Assembly (NCBI GenBank): GCA_045656705.1
Contig: JAZORR010000045.1
Span: 1-64,000, forward strand
Direction: 5' to 3'
Length of the DNA: 64,000 nucleotides
From: RGIG4576 sp045656705
Lineage (GTDB): Bacteria > Bacteroidota > Bacteroidia > Bacteroidales > Muribaculaceae
Shown: positions 43,901 to 52,481 of the stretch, one piece after another
How positions within the stretch are numbered: the first letter of the stretch is position 1
Layout: every line of letters begins with the position of its first letter
Notes under the pieces: model-generated
Told to the model about the DNA's origin: nothing
Seen by the model: only the letters and a program-made list of their open reading frames with translations
The model's database searches: none
Made by a program: the position numbers and the translations under genes

Positions 43901-46339
43901 TTATTTATTACTTAAATACACTCTCACTTTTGCATAGAAAGCTCGCCCTGCTTTTTGCAAACTATAATTATCATATAGTCTTGCATCAGTAACATTCTTA
44001 CATTCGAGCGAAACATTATACTTTCCATTCCTGATTGAATAAGTAAGTCCTATATTATGCGCAAATTGCTCGGGCACCATTGCCTTACTTTCCTTATCAC
44101 CTATATTTTCCCAATATAGTGGAAATTCATGTTGCCAAAAATTGTCATAAGTTACACTTAAGTGATTACCCTTAGCAAAAAGGTTGAGATAAGTAAATGT
44201 TGCATCAAGATTGGCAAAAAGATAAGGCACATTTGGCAATCGCACCTTATAGTGCATACTTTCTTGTTGGGTTCCACCAGCTATATACTTTTCAAAGTCG
44301 CGAGTATCAATACTATTAAATGTACCTCCCACATTTAACCAATGCATATAATTATATCTCACACTAATATTATAGCCCTTAGTTTTCACATGACCATGGT
44401 TTTCGTACATTCCATATTCGAATGCACCATGCTTACCTATACCACGCTTAATATAGTCCTTAATATCACGATAAATTAGACTGCCTTCCACATAAATTCC
44501 ATGCTTTTCGAATTTATGGCTATAATTTAGATTTAGATTAAAATTATTACTATTTTCAGGTTTCAAATCAGTCTTACCAGCTTCTAAATCTTCATCACCA
44601 AAGAGCTCATCGGTTGTAGGCAATCTCAACGCCTTTTCATATGACAGTTTGGCTTGTAAACCATCAATAATATAATATGTTCCAGCAGCACCATATCCCC
44701 AAGCGCCTACCGATTTAGCCAATTCAATATAATTTCCTACTCCATCGGCACTTGTTGACACAGGGCCTTGATTATATTGATTGTAATATTTACCAAATAC
44801 TGAAATATTCCATTTGTTTGAAGGCATAAAGCGATAAGATAGTCCACTTATATTCTTGCGAGTAACCTTTGGTATATCAAAATTGGTCAAAACCGACTCA
44901 GAGCCCTCTGTTCTACGACTTGTGCGCATAAAACTGCTAAACACATGATTAAGAGTAAATGAGTGATAGTCTCCTATGCGATAATTAGCGTTCATCGTTG
45001 CGTTCCAATTCTTATTCACTGATTCGCTTTGTTGGTACGACTGTTCGCCTTTACTGCCTTTATCGTAGGACTCACCTGCCCAATTATACGACAACGAAGA
45101 CACATCAATATTGTGAGTTACATTGTGATTATAATTGGTTGCTAAAGACAAATCTAAGTTCTTTACAATCAGATCACGCTTTCTGTATTCTAACGATGGC
45201 ATCAATGAATACCCCTTCTTATGCTTATCGCCAAAAACTGTTTCTTGATATACACCCGTTTGAATCTGCTTAAAGAATTGAGAATAGGTTAAATTCAACA
45301 TCAACCGATCAGCCCATGATTTACCCACAAATCCAATCTTCCCTATTACAGCCTCATTGTGGTACATATCATTAAATCGTTTTACTCTTCGAATATCAGT
45401 TTTATCAATCGGTGGAAATCGTACACTTCCATCTTCACGCACCTCAAACTCACGCACCCAAGTGTGTATATGATAATCATTGTCGGAATAATTCTGGAAT
45501 GCATTTATCTCATAAGTAAATCCTTTTTTTAGTGTTTGACCAAAATTTACATAACTTTTGTGGGTATTAAACGAGCCATACGAATATGATGCATCAAGCC
45601 ACCATCCACGCAATCTTTTTCTTGTTACCACATTAACAACACCACCCAATGCATCGGAACCAAATTGCACTGGAACTACACCTTTGTACACTTCTATGCG
45701 ATCGGCATAGTTCACTGGTATATTATTCAATCCAAACGCTGTTCCTGCTCCTTCTTGAGGCATTCCATCTATGAAAACCTTCACATGCTTACCACTAAAG
45801 CCATCGAGCATCAATTGCATATCAGAGCCCACACCTCCACTCTCACGAAGTTTCATTCCTGGCAATTTCATCATTGCATCACTCAAGTTCTTAGTACTAT
45901 TTAGCAAGCCCTTAGTATCAACTGCCACTGCATTATATGCCGACTTTTGTACTCGTTCCACACCCGATGCTGTTATCACCACCTCATCCAACTTCACTGC
46001 ATCGGCAGGCACCACGACCTCAATTTTAGTCGCACGACCTTCCGTTACTCTTATCAATTGTTCGGTTGGTTTGTACCCTATTGCAGTCACCATCAAAGTG
46101 TATTCGCCCTTAGGCGCAGTTAATTCAAAAACACCTTTTTCATCCGAGACACAACCATAGCGTGTTCCCTTCAAAGTAATTGTTGCATAATCAACTGGAC
46201 TATCCTCATCAGATATCAATTTACCATAAATTGTACCTTCTCCTCTATTCAACATTTCGCTACCTACTGCCACCACATCCTTTGCACTCACAATAGGCAA
46301 AGCAACAACCAGCATAATTATCAAAAAAATACTTCTCAT
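43901..46339 (-). CDS. TonB-dependent siderophore receptor, XusA-like
   Basis: 812 residues. A signal peptide (to about 19) is followed by a carboxypeptidase-regulatory-like domain (about 34-115), the plug (about 125-245, with the MLDGFSGKHVKVFIDGMPQ and VNVVTRKR motifs) and a 22-strand barrel. The C-terminus is YAKVRVYLSNK, without the usual final aromatic. It would import ferric siderophores using TonB energy. It is the first gene of the three-gene operon, starting 15 bases or so after the predicted transcription start. It lacks a SusD partner, so it is not a glycan system. Confidence 0.93.
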   Translation of the reverse strand: MRSIFLIIMLVVALPIVSAKDVVAVGSEMLNRGEGTIYGKLISDEDSPVDYATITLKGTRYGCVSDEKGVFELTAPKGEYTLMVTAIGYKPTEQLIRVTEGRATKIEVVVPADAVKLDEVVITASGVERVQKSAYNAVAVDTKGLLNSTKNLSDAMMKLPGMKLRESGGVGSDMQLMLDGFSGKHVKVFIDGMPQEGAGTAFGLNNIPVNYADRIEVYKGVVPVQFGSDALGGVVNVVTRKRLRGWWLDASYSYGSFNTHKSYVNFGQTLKKGFTYEINAFQNYSDNDYHIHTWVREFEVREDGSVRFPPIDKTDIRRVKRFNDMYHNEAVIGKIGFVGKSWADRLMLNLTYSQFFKQIQTGVYQETVFGDKHKKGYSLMPSLEYRKRDLIVKNLDLSLATNYNHNVTHNIDVSSLSYNWAGESYDKGSKGEQSYQQSESVNKNWNATMNANYRIGDYHSFTLNHVFSSFMRTSRRTEGSESVLTNFDIPKVTRKNISGLSYRFMPSNKWNISVFGKYYNQYNQGPVSTSADGVGNYIELAKSVGAWGYGAAGTYYIIDGLQAKLSYEKALRLPTTDELFGDEDLEAGKTDLKPENSNNFNLNLNYSHKFEKHGIYVEGSLIYRDIKDYIKRGIGKHGAFEYGMYENHGHVKTKGYNISVRYNYMHWLNVGGTFNSIDTRDFEKYIAGGTQQESMHYKVRLPNVPYLFANLDATFTYLNLFAKGNHLSVTYDNFWQHEFPLYWENIGDKESKAMVPEQFAHNIGLTYSIRNGKYNVSLECKNVTDARLYDNYSLQKAGRAFYAKVRVYLSNK

Positions 46340-46360
46340 TTCATCTCTTTTTTACGACTG

Positions 46361-46391
46361 CAAAATTACTTGCAAGATTTAGGGTGGACAA
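46361..46391 (-). promoter_or_regulatory. Promoter of the siderophore operon
   Basis: On the minus strand TTG (46389-46391) within GTATTGTC, 20 bases, then TAATTTTG (46361-46368). Start near 46354. Confidence 0.8.
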
Positions 46392-46454
46392 TACTATATT
46401 TTTGGTATTTTTAAATGCATCTCGCCTCCTTACTCACTATTTTTTGGTATTGTC
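46387..46454. promoter_or_regulatory. Symmetric operator-like region between the divergent promoters
   Basis: GACAATAC (46387-46394) and GTATTGTC (46447-46454) form an inverted repeat that contains the -33 element of each divergent promoter. TATTTTTGGTATT (46397-46409) recurs as TATTTTTTGGTATT (46438-46451), about four helical turns apart. A shared regulator is likely; the adjacent fusion protein is the obvious candidate. Confidence 0.55.
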
Positions 46455-46480
46455 TATTTATAAATATGTATGTATTTTTG
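46450..46480 (+). promoter_or_regulatory. Promoter of the hemerythrin-LuxR regulator
   Basis: TTG (46450-46452) in GTATTGTC, 20 bases, then TATTTTTG (46473-46480). Start near 46487, about 20 bases before the ATG. Confidence 0.8.
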
Positions 46481-46507
46481 TAATCACAATTAAAGAGTAT
46501 ATTTTCT

Positions 46508-47449
46508 ATGAGCTACAGACCGACCGATAAAATGCGTAATTTAGTCAAAGACAATAGCGTACTTATTCTTGTAATGGGGCGTTTCGGCATATCATTAGGA
46601 TTTGGCGACAAGTCTGTAAGAGATGTGTGTAAAATGCATAATGTAAACGAACGCACATTCCTTGAAGTCGTGAATTTCGTTTCTGGCAAGGATTACAACT
46701 ATCTTGACATATCATTGCCTTCTCTTATTGGCTATTTAAAAAAGGCTCACGAGTTCTATTTAGACTTCAACTTACCGAATATTCGTCGCAAACTCATTGA
46801 AGCTATTGACTGCTCTGGGAAAAACGAAATTGCTTTACTCATCTTAAAGTTCTACGATGAATATGTGGATGAAGTACGCAAACACATGGAATACGAAAAT
46901 GAAATTGTATTCTCTTATGTTGAACAATTGAACGAAGGCTTTCTAAATCGCAATTTCAATATATCATCATTTATAGGCAAGCACAATCCTATAAGTTACA
47001 AACTCAACGAATTAAAAGATATCATTATTCGTTATTATCCCGAAAAGAACAACTATCTTTTAAATCAAGTGCTACTGGAAATCATTCTTTGCGAGCAGGA
47101 TCTAACATCTCACTGCATGATTGAGGACAATCTATTCGTTCCTGCAGTGAAGCATGTAGAGCAACAGTTGAAAATGAGCAATCAAGTTATATATTCCGAT
47201 GATTCTGATAGCGATTCAGCTAATAAAGATAAATCTGATATCCTTAGTGATCGCGAAAAGGATATTATCATATGCATAACTAAAGGCATGAATAACAAAG
47301 AAATAGCCGATTACCTATTCCTCTCTGTTCACACGGTAACGACGCATCGACGCAATATCTCCAATAAATTGCAAATACATAGTACAGCAGGACTTATAAT
47401 CTATGCCATTGCCAACAAATTGGTGAACATAGAAGACATTCACAAATAA
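46508..47449 (+). CDS. RIC/hemerythrin di-iron domain fused to LuxR-type HTH regulator
   Basis: 313 residues in three parts. Residues about 14-58 resemble the ScdA_N domain of iron-centre repair proteins, but the usual Cys-Cys pair is replaced by Gly-Phe (31-32). Residues about 75-222 are a four-helix hemerythrin-like module with H81, H126/E130, H159 and H202/E206. E. coli YtfE uses H84, H129/E133, H160 and H204/E208, so all six ligands are kept at nearly the same spacing. After an acidic linker (231-245), residues 246-305 form a LuxR/NarL HTH (LSDREKDII, NKEIADYLFLSVHTVTTHRRNI). It is likely a one-component sensor of iron, oxygen or NO. It is divergent from the XusABC-like operon. Regulation of that operon is inferred. 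Confidence 0.85.
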   Translation: MSYRPTDKMRNLVKDNSVLILVMGRFGISLGFGDKSVRDVCKMHNVNERTFLEVVNFVSGKDYNYLDISLPSLIGYLKKAHEFYLDFNLPNIRRKLIEAIDCSGKNEIALLILKFYDEYVDEVRKHMEYENEIVFSYVEQLNEGFLNRNFNISSFIGKHNPISYKLNELKDIIIRYYPEKNNYLLNQVLLEIILCEQDLTSHCMIEDNLFVPAVKHVEQQLKMSNQVIYSDDSDSDSANKDKSDILSDREKDIIICITKGMNNKEIADYLFLSVHTVTTHRRNISNKLQIHSTAGLIIYAIANKLVNIEDIHK

Positions 47450-47455
47450 GCATAA

Positions 47456-47490
47456 AATAAGGCGAAGTGATTAATTCACTTCGCCTTATT
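47456..47490 (+). terminator. Bidirectional terminator between the regulator and argB
   Basis: AATAAGGCGAAGTGA and TCACTTCGCCTTATT pair perfectly over 15 bases around TTAAT. It starts 7 bases after the regulator stop and serves convergent genes. The stem core equals that of the asd terminator. Confidence 0.9.
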
Positions 47491-47510
47491 TATTATCGTA
47501 ATAACGCTAA

Positions 47511-48281
47511 TTACTTTACATGGGTGCCTCGGGTGAGGTCGCAAAGGTTGGAAGCTTTGGTGATGATAACTTCCTTCACGCCTGCGTCGAGTGTTGCGAA
47601 TGAATTGTCAAGTTTTGGTATCATTCCGCCCACTACTATGCCATCTTCTTTTAATGTAGCATACAATTCGCGATCGATAGCAGGAATTACGCTATTATCG
47701 TCGTTTTCGTCGCGCAAGACGCCTTCTTTCTCGAAACAATACACGAGTGTGACATCAAAATATTCAGCCAACGCTTTAGCTGTTTCGCCAGCCATAGTGT
47801 CGGCATTGGTATTGAGGATGTGTCCCATTCCATCGTGAGTGAGAGGAGCAATCACAGGCACCACACCTTCGCCAATTAGTTTAGCTATAGCACCACCATT
47901 GGCTTGCTTCACATCGCCTACCCAACCATAATCTACGGTTTTCACAGGTCGCTTATCGCTCAAGAGGATATTCATATCGGCACCTGTCATACCAAGTGCA
48001 TTGATGCCACGAGCCTGCAGTGCAGCCACGATGCGTTTGTTCACCAATCCACCATACACCATTGTTACCACTTCAAGCATAGCATCATCGGTGATGCGAC
48101 GGCCATCGACCATCTTGGTTTCCACACCAAGTCGTTCGGCAAGTTTAGTGGCAGAGCGTCCACCACCATGCACGAGGATTTTATTACCCTCAATCTTATT
48201 AAAATCAGTGAGCAGCTGATTGAGAGAAAGTTCATCCTCTACAATCTTACCGCCCACTTTTACTACTGTAATCTTATCCAT
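47511..48281 (-). CDS. argB: Acetylglutamate (or succinylglutamate) kinase
   Basis: 256 residues of the amino-acid kinase fold: VKVGGKIVED (8-17), LVHGGGRSATKLAERLG (37-53), and the NADTMAGETAKAL segment that binds ATP and substrate (about 153-166). It catalyses the second step of arginine synthesis. In Bacteroides fragilis the pathway runs on N-succinyl intermediates; which acyl group is used here cannot be read. It starts 8 bases after prfB and is likely in its operon. The length is the arginine-sensitive-loop-lacking (short) form. Confidence 0.94.
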   Translation of the reverse strand: MDKITVVKVGGKIVEDELSLNQLLTDFNKIEGNKILVHGGGRSATKLAERLGVETKMVDGRRITDDAMLEVVTMVYGGLVNKRIVAALQARGINALGMTGADMNILLSDKRPVKTVDYGWVGDVKQANGGAIAKLIGEGVVPVIAPLTHDGMGHILNTNADTMAGETAKALAEYFDVTLVYCFEKEGVLRDENDDNSVIPAIDRELYATLKEDGIVVGGMIPKLDNSFATLDAGVKEVIITKASNLCDLTRGTHVK

Positions 48282-48289
48282 TACGCGTA

Positions 48290-49406
48290 TTAATTTTCAG
48301 TTCCTGCAAATTCCATAAGGAAAGCCTTGATGAATCCGTCGATATCGCCATCCATCACGCCACCCACGTCGGAAGTTTGGTGATTGGTACGGTGGTCTTT
48401 AACACGACGGTCGTCAAACACATAACTACGGATTTGCGAACCCCATTCAATCTTCATCTTGCTATCTTCGATCTTGCGTTGCTCAGCACGACGGTGTTGC
48501 ATTTCCTTGTCGTACAGGATAGAGCGCAAGTGGCGAAGAGCATTCTCGCGGTTCTTTGGTTGGTCGCGAGTTTCGGTGTTTTCGATAAGGATTTCTTCTT
48601 CTTCACCTGTATAAGGGTCCTTATATTGATAACGAAGACGCACACCCGATTCCACCTTGTTCACGTTCTGACCACCAGCACCACCACTTCGGAATGTATC
48701 CCAAGAGATGCGTGCTTGCTCGATATTCACCTCGATAGTGTCGTCGACAAGTGGAGTGACAAACACCGATGCAAACGATGTCATACGCTTACCTTGAGCA
48801 TTGTAAGGCGACACGCGCACAAGGCGATGCACACCATTTTCGCTCTTCAAGTATCCATAAGCAAAATCGCCCTCGATTTTGATAGTTACCGACTTGATAC
48901 CTGCATCTTCAGCCTCAAGAAGTTGCGAGATAGTGGTCTTGTAATTATTGCGTTCGCTCCAACGGATGTACATACGCATAAGCATAGAAGCCCAATCTTG
49001 GCTTTCAGTACCACCAGCACCCGAGTTGATGCGAAGCACCACACTCATCTTATCTTCTTCAAGTCGAAGCATATTGCGAAGCTCAAGATTTTCAATCTTA
49101 GCCATAGTTTGGGCATAGATATCATCGAGTTCGGCTTCGGTGATAAGTTCTTCCTTCACAAAGTCGAAGGCAAGCACAAGTTCTTCTACAATCTTGTTTA
49201 CTTCTTCGTATCCTTCGATCCAGAATCGCAACGACTTCACTTTCTTCATTTGTGCCTCAGCAGCCTTTTGGTCGTTCCAAAAATCAGGCACATGTGTTCT
49301 CAATTCTTCTTCTTCAACTTCGATTTTCTTGCTATCGATGTCAAAGATACCTCCTCAACGCGTCACGGCGTTCTTGTGTCTCTTTAAGTTGTTCTAATGT
49401 AATCAT
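48290..49406 (-). CDS. prfB: Peptide chain release factor 2, with programmed +1 frameshift
   Basis: 371 residues after frameshifting. The ATG at 49406 opens 21 codons (MITLEQLKETQ...) ending CTT TGA at 49346-49341. Reading slips one base from CTT to GAC and continues in the main frame. The main part has the GGQ motif (GAGGQNVNK) and the SPF-type codon-recognition motif is within the SPYNAQGKR region. RF2 ends translation at TGA and TAA, and senses its own level through this TGA. The annotation needs the slip: the 5' piece and the main part are in different frames. It lies 36 bases after the acyl-CoA synthetase gene. Confidence 0.96.
49341..49355 (-). promoter_or_regulatory. prfB recoding site with Shine-Dalgarno-like stimulator
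   Basis: Minus-strand order: AGGAGG (49355-49350), TAT, CTT, TGA (49343-49341), then C. Spacing between the AGGAGG and the slippery CTT is three bases, as in E. coli AGGGGG TAT CTT TGA C. Confidence 0.95.
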
Positions 49407-49442
49407 TTTTATATAAGTTTTAAATTCAAAATTCTAACTGAA

Positions 49443-51251
49443 TCAAGAGTACATCTCTTCGATTTGCTTAGTGTAAAGTTTGTTTATCATAGAGCGACGC
49501 ACCTTTAAGGTGTTGGTGAGTTCGCCAGTTTCCATACTGAATGGTTTAGGCAAAATGATAAACTTTTTCACTTGTTGCCAAGAAGCAAAATCGGCTTGCA
49601 AAGCATCAACACGCTCCGACATCATCTTCACAATTTCGGCATTCTTCACCAATTCTTCGATGCTATTGAATTGGATTTTCTTCTTCTCGGCATAATCCTT
49701 CAGTGCATCAAAGGCCGGAATGATGAGTGCTGTCACATACTTGCGTTGGTCGCCAATCACAGCCACTTGCTCAATGTATTGATCTTCGCTAAGCACGCTT
49801 TCAAGAGCTTGTGGAGCAATATATTTACCATTTGATGTCTTATACAAGTCCTTAATGCGTTCGGTGATAACAAGCGAACCATCTTCATTGATATAACCTG
49901 CATCGCCTGTGCGGAACCAACCATCTTCGGTGAAAACGGCAGCTGTTTCTTCGGGCTTGTTGTAATATCCCTTCATCACTGTTTTTCCTTTCACCAAGAT
50001 TTCGCTATTTTCGCCAATCTTCACTTGCACACCAGGAAGAGTTGTACCTGCCGAGCCAATCTTGAAATTCTTGCGTGGGAAACAAGTGACAGTAGCAGTG
50101 GTTTCGGACAATCCGTAACCCATAACTATATTGATACCACAACAATGCAAGAATCGCACAATATTTTCGCTCAACGGCGCACCTGCTGTAGGGAAGAACT
50201 TACCGTTCTCCATACCGATGGCCTTGCGAATAGCCTTGAATACAATCTTATCGAACAAGCGATATTGCAAATCCACATATAATGTAGCCTTTTGTCCACG
50301 ACGACGATAGTGCAAATTGCGTAGGCGTCCTATCTTCACTGCACGATGCAATAGAACCTTGCCTATCCATCCCATCGAAGCAAACTTATTTTGCACACCT
50401 GTGTATACTTTTTCCCAGAAACGAGGTACGCTACACATAATGTCGGGATGCACTTCCTTCAACGTTTCTGAAATTTCCTTTGCATTTTCGTTGATGGCAA
50501 TACGCAATCCCTTAGTGAAGCAGTAGTGACACCAAGCACACTCAAACACATGCGACAGTGGCAAGAAACACATCGACATTTGGTCTTCCTCGATGGTGTC
50601 GAGGCGTTCCAAGTGGCGTGTCATAGCCTCGTCCATATTGCTATGTGTAAGCATCACGCCTTTCGACACTCCTGTAGTGCCTGAAGTATATATCAAATAT
50701 ATCAAATCATCTTCCACACCTGAGCTACGGCGTGATTCTACAGCCTCACGACAGGCATCGGTTGCATTCTCACCAAGTTTCAATACATCGGCCCAACGCA
50801 TAGTAGTGTTGTCGTCGGCATCGAGTGTGATAGAGTCTTTGTAGGTGATGATTTGTTTTAGTTCGGGATTGGTCTTTTGTACCTTACGTGCAATGTCGTA
50901 TTGTGGTTGGTCACCCACAAAAACTGTAGTGAGTGATGCATCTTCCACAATATAACGCACTTCCTCGCGTGATGATGTGGCATAGATATGCACCGGCACA
51001 GCACGATTATAAAACAAACCATAATCGGTCATAAATATGTGGTAGGTATTAGCAGAGAACACACCCACATTCTCTTGCACCCCTATTCCTAAGGTTTGCA
51101 AGGCGTGAGCCACCTTCTCCACACCAGCACGATACTCGTTCCATGTGGTAACCTTCCATTCTCCTGTAACATTATCCTTTTGGCGATACACTTCCTTATC
51201 TCCCTTGCGGGCACATTGTGTACTCACCATTTCAACAAGCTTATTTGCCAT
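49443..51251 (-). CDS. Long-chain fatty acid-CoA ligase (AMP-forming)
   Basis: 602 residues of the ANL superfamily. The AMP-binding P-loop YTSGTTGVSKG is near 192-202; GYGLSETTA (about 384-392) and the TGDAGYINEDG hinge region follow. It activates fatty acids to acyl-CoA in the cytoplasm, probably to recycle or incorporate exogenous acids, since most Bacteroidales lack full beta-oxidation. A TATCTTTG box lies 21 bases upstream. It heads a run with prfB and argB. Confidence 0.92.
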   Translation of the reverse strand: MANKLVEMVSTQCARKGDKEVYRQKDNVTGEWKVTTWNEYRAGVEKVAHALQTLGIGVQENVGVFSANTYHIFMTDYGLFYNRAVPVHIYATSSREEVRYIVEDASLTTVFVGDQPQYDIARKVQKTNPELKQIITYKDSITLDADDNTTMRWADVLKLGENATDACREAVESRRSSGVEDDLIYLIYTSGTTGVSKGVMLTHSNMDEAMTRHLERLDTIEEDQMSMCFLPLSHVFECAWCHYCFTKGLRIAINENAKEISETLKEVHPDIMCSVPRFWEKVYTGVQNKFASMGWIGKVLLHRAVKIGRLRNLHYRRRGQKATLYVDLQYRLFDKIVFKAIRKAIGMENGKFFPTAGAPLSENIVRFLHCCGINIVMGYGLSETTATVTCFPRKNFKIGSAGTTLPGVQVKIGENSEILVKGKTVMKGYYNKPEETAAVFTEDGWFRTGDAGYINEDGSLVITERIKDLYKTSNGKYIAPQALESVLSEDQYIEQVAVIGDQRKYVTALIIPAFDALKDYAEKKKIQFNSIEELVKNAEIVKMMSERVDALQADFASWQQVKKFIILPKPFSMETGELTNTLKVRRSMINKLYTKQIEEMYS

Positions 51252-51271
51252 AATATCTCTTTAAAAATATA

Positions 51272-51279
51272 CAAAGATA
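51272..51279 (-). promoter_or_regulatory. -7 box of the acyl-CoA ligase-prfB-argB unit
   Basis: TATCTTTG on the minus strand, start expected near 51265. The nearest TTG is 27 bases upstream, so the -33 element is poor. Confidence 0.5.
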
Positions 51280-51332
51280 CGATATTTCGTAGAAAACTCC
51301 TAATTACAAACTCTTAATTCCAAATTTAACAG

Positions 51333-51340
51333 TATCTTTG
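51333..51340 (+). promoter_or_regulatory. -7 box almost touching the argE start codon
   Basis: TATCTTTGCAC ends two bases before the ATG at 51345. With a start point 5-7 bases after the box the message would begin at or inside the start codon. Confidence 0.55.
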
Positions 51341-51344
51341 CACT

Positions 51345-52412
51345 ATGGACGAACTATTTTACGATGCAATAGATATGCTTAAAGGGATGATAAGCATTCC
51401 TTCAATAAGCAGAGAAGAAAAGGACGTGTCCGATTTTGTTGAGGCACAGCTCAAGGCTTTCGGGCTTAATCCTTCACGACAAGGAAATAACTTGTGGTGC
51501 ATTGCCCCTGAATATTCGTGCGACAAGCCCACCTTGTTGCTCAATAGCCATATCGACACAGTGAAACCTGCGAATGGATGGACATTCAACCCTTTCACGC
51601 CTACCGAAGATGAGGAAGCACGCATCTACGGACTTGGTAGCAACGACGCAGGAGCTTCGGTGGTGTCGCTCACGGCAGCATTTCGTTATCTGAGTGAAAT
51701 AGAGCGTAGTTACAACCTAATTCTCCTACTTTCGTGCGAAGAGGAAGTGAGTGGACGCAATGGCATAGAATCTGTTCTTCCACTATTGCCTAAGATAGAT
51801 GTGGCTATAGTAGGAGAGCCTACTGGTATGCATCCTGCCATAGCTGAGAAGGGGCTTATGGTGCTCGATGGCGAAATCTGTGGCGTATCGGGACACGCTG
51901 CTCGCAACGAAGGCATAAATGCCATATATCGTGCTATGGAGGTGGTGGACAAACTTCGCAATCTCACATTTGAAAAGGAATCGTCGATGCTCGGCCCCGT
52001 GAAAATCACTGTATCGCAAATAAATGCAGGTACACAACACAATGTGGTGCCTGATATGTGCAAAATAGTGGTGGATGTGCGTTCTACCGATGCTTATTCC
52101 AACGAGGAAACCCTCGCCATAATACGTAATAGTGTGCAAGAGGAATGGTGTACACTCACACCTCGTTCTACTCGTCTCAACCCATCGGGAATAAGCACGG
52201 AACATCCTATAGTGAAGCGTCTTGTTACTTTGGGCCGTAAACCATTTGGCTCGCCTACATTAAGCGACCAAGCACTTATGCCATTCCCTTCGCTCAAACT
52301 CGGTCCTGGCGATTCGGCTCGCTCTCACACTGCCGACGAATATATCATTGCCGATGAGATACGCACTGCCATTCAACTCTACACCACCCTACTCACAGGT
52401 TTGACGTTGTAA
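51345..52412 (+). CDS. argE: M20 family deacylase, acetylornithine deacetylase-like
   Basis: 355 residues. Metal-site motifs are LLNSHIDTVKP (first His/Asp, about 66-76), GSNDAGASV (bridging Asp, near 100), SCEEEVSG (catalytic Glu pair, near 130) and a final His in RSHTADEY. It would remove the acyl group from N-acetyl- or N-succinylornithine to give ornithine. DapE-like activity is an alternative in this family, but argB close by favours arginine synthesis. Monocistronic, divergent from the acyl-CoA ligase gene, and followed by a terminator. Confidence 0.85.
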   Translation: MDELFYDAIDMLKGMISIPSISREEKDVSDFVEAQLKAFGLNPSRQGNNLWCIAPEYSCDKPTLLLNSHIDTVKPANGWTFNPFTPTEDEEARIYGLGSNDAGASVVSLTAAFRYLSEIERSYNLILLLSCEEEVSGRNGIESVLPLLPKIDVAIVGEPTGMHPAIAEKGLMVLDGEICGVSGHAARNEGINAIYRAMEVVDKLRNLTFEKESSMLGPVKITVSQINAGTQHNVVPDMCKIVVDVRSTDAYSNEETLAIIRNSVQEEWCTLTPRSTRLNPSGISTEHPIVKRLVTLGRKPFGSPTLSDQALMPFPSLKLGPGDSARSHTADEYIIADEIRTAIQLYTTLLTGLTL

Positions 52413-52435
52413 TGTGATATGCATATATGAAACCA

Positions 52436-52468
52436 AATGGCGAGCTTCCACTTCAGAAACTCGCCATT
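52436..52468 (+). terminator. Terminator of argE
   Basis: AATGGCGAG and CTCGCCATT pair, an inner TTC/GAA extends the stem, and eight T follow. Confidence 0.88.
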
Positions 52469-52481
52469 ATTTTTTTTCGTT

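Noticed and set aside
48377..49387. Open frame antisense to prfB
   Set aside because: A shadow of RF2 coding; composition is that of reverse-complemented coding sequence.
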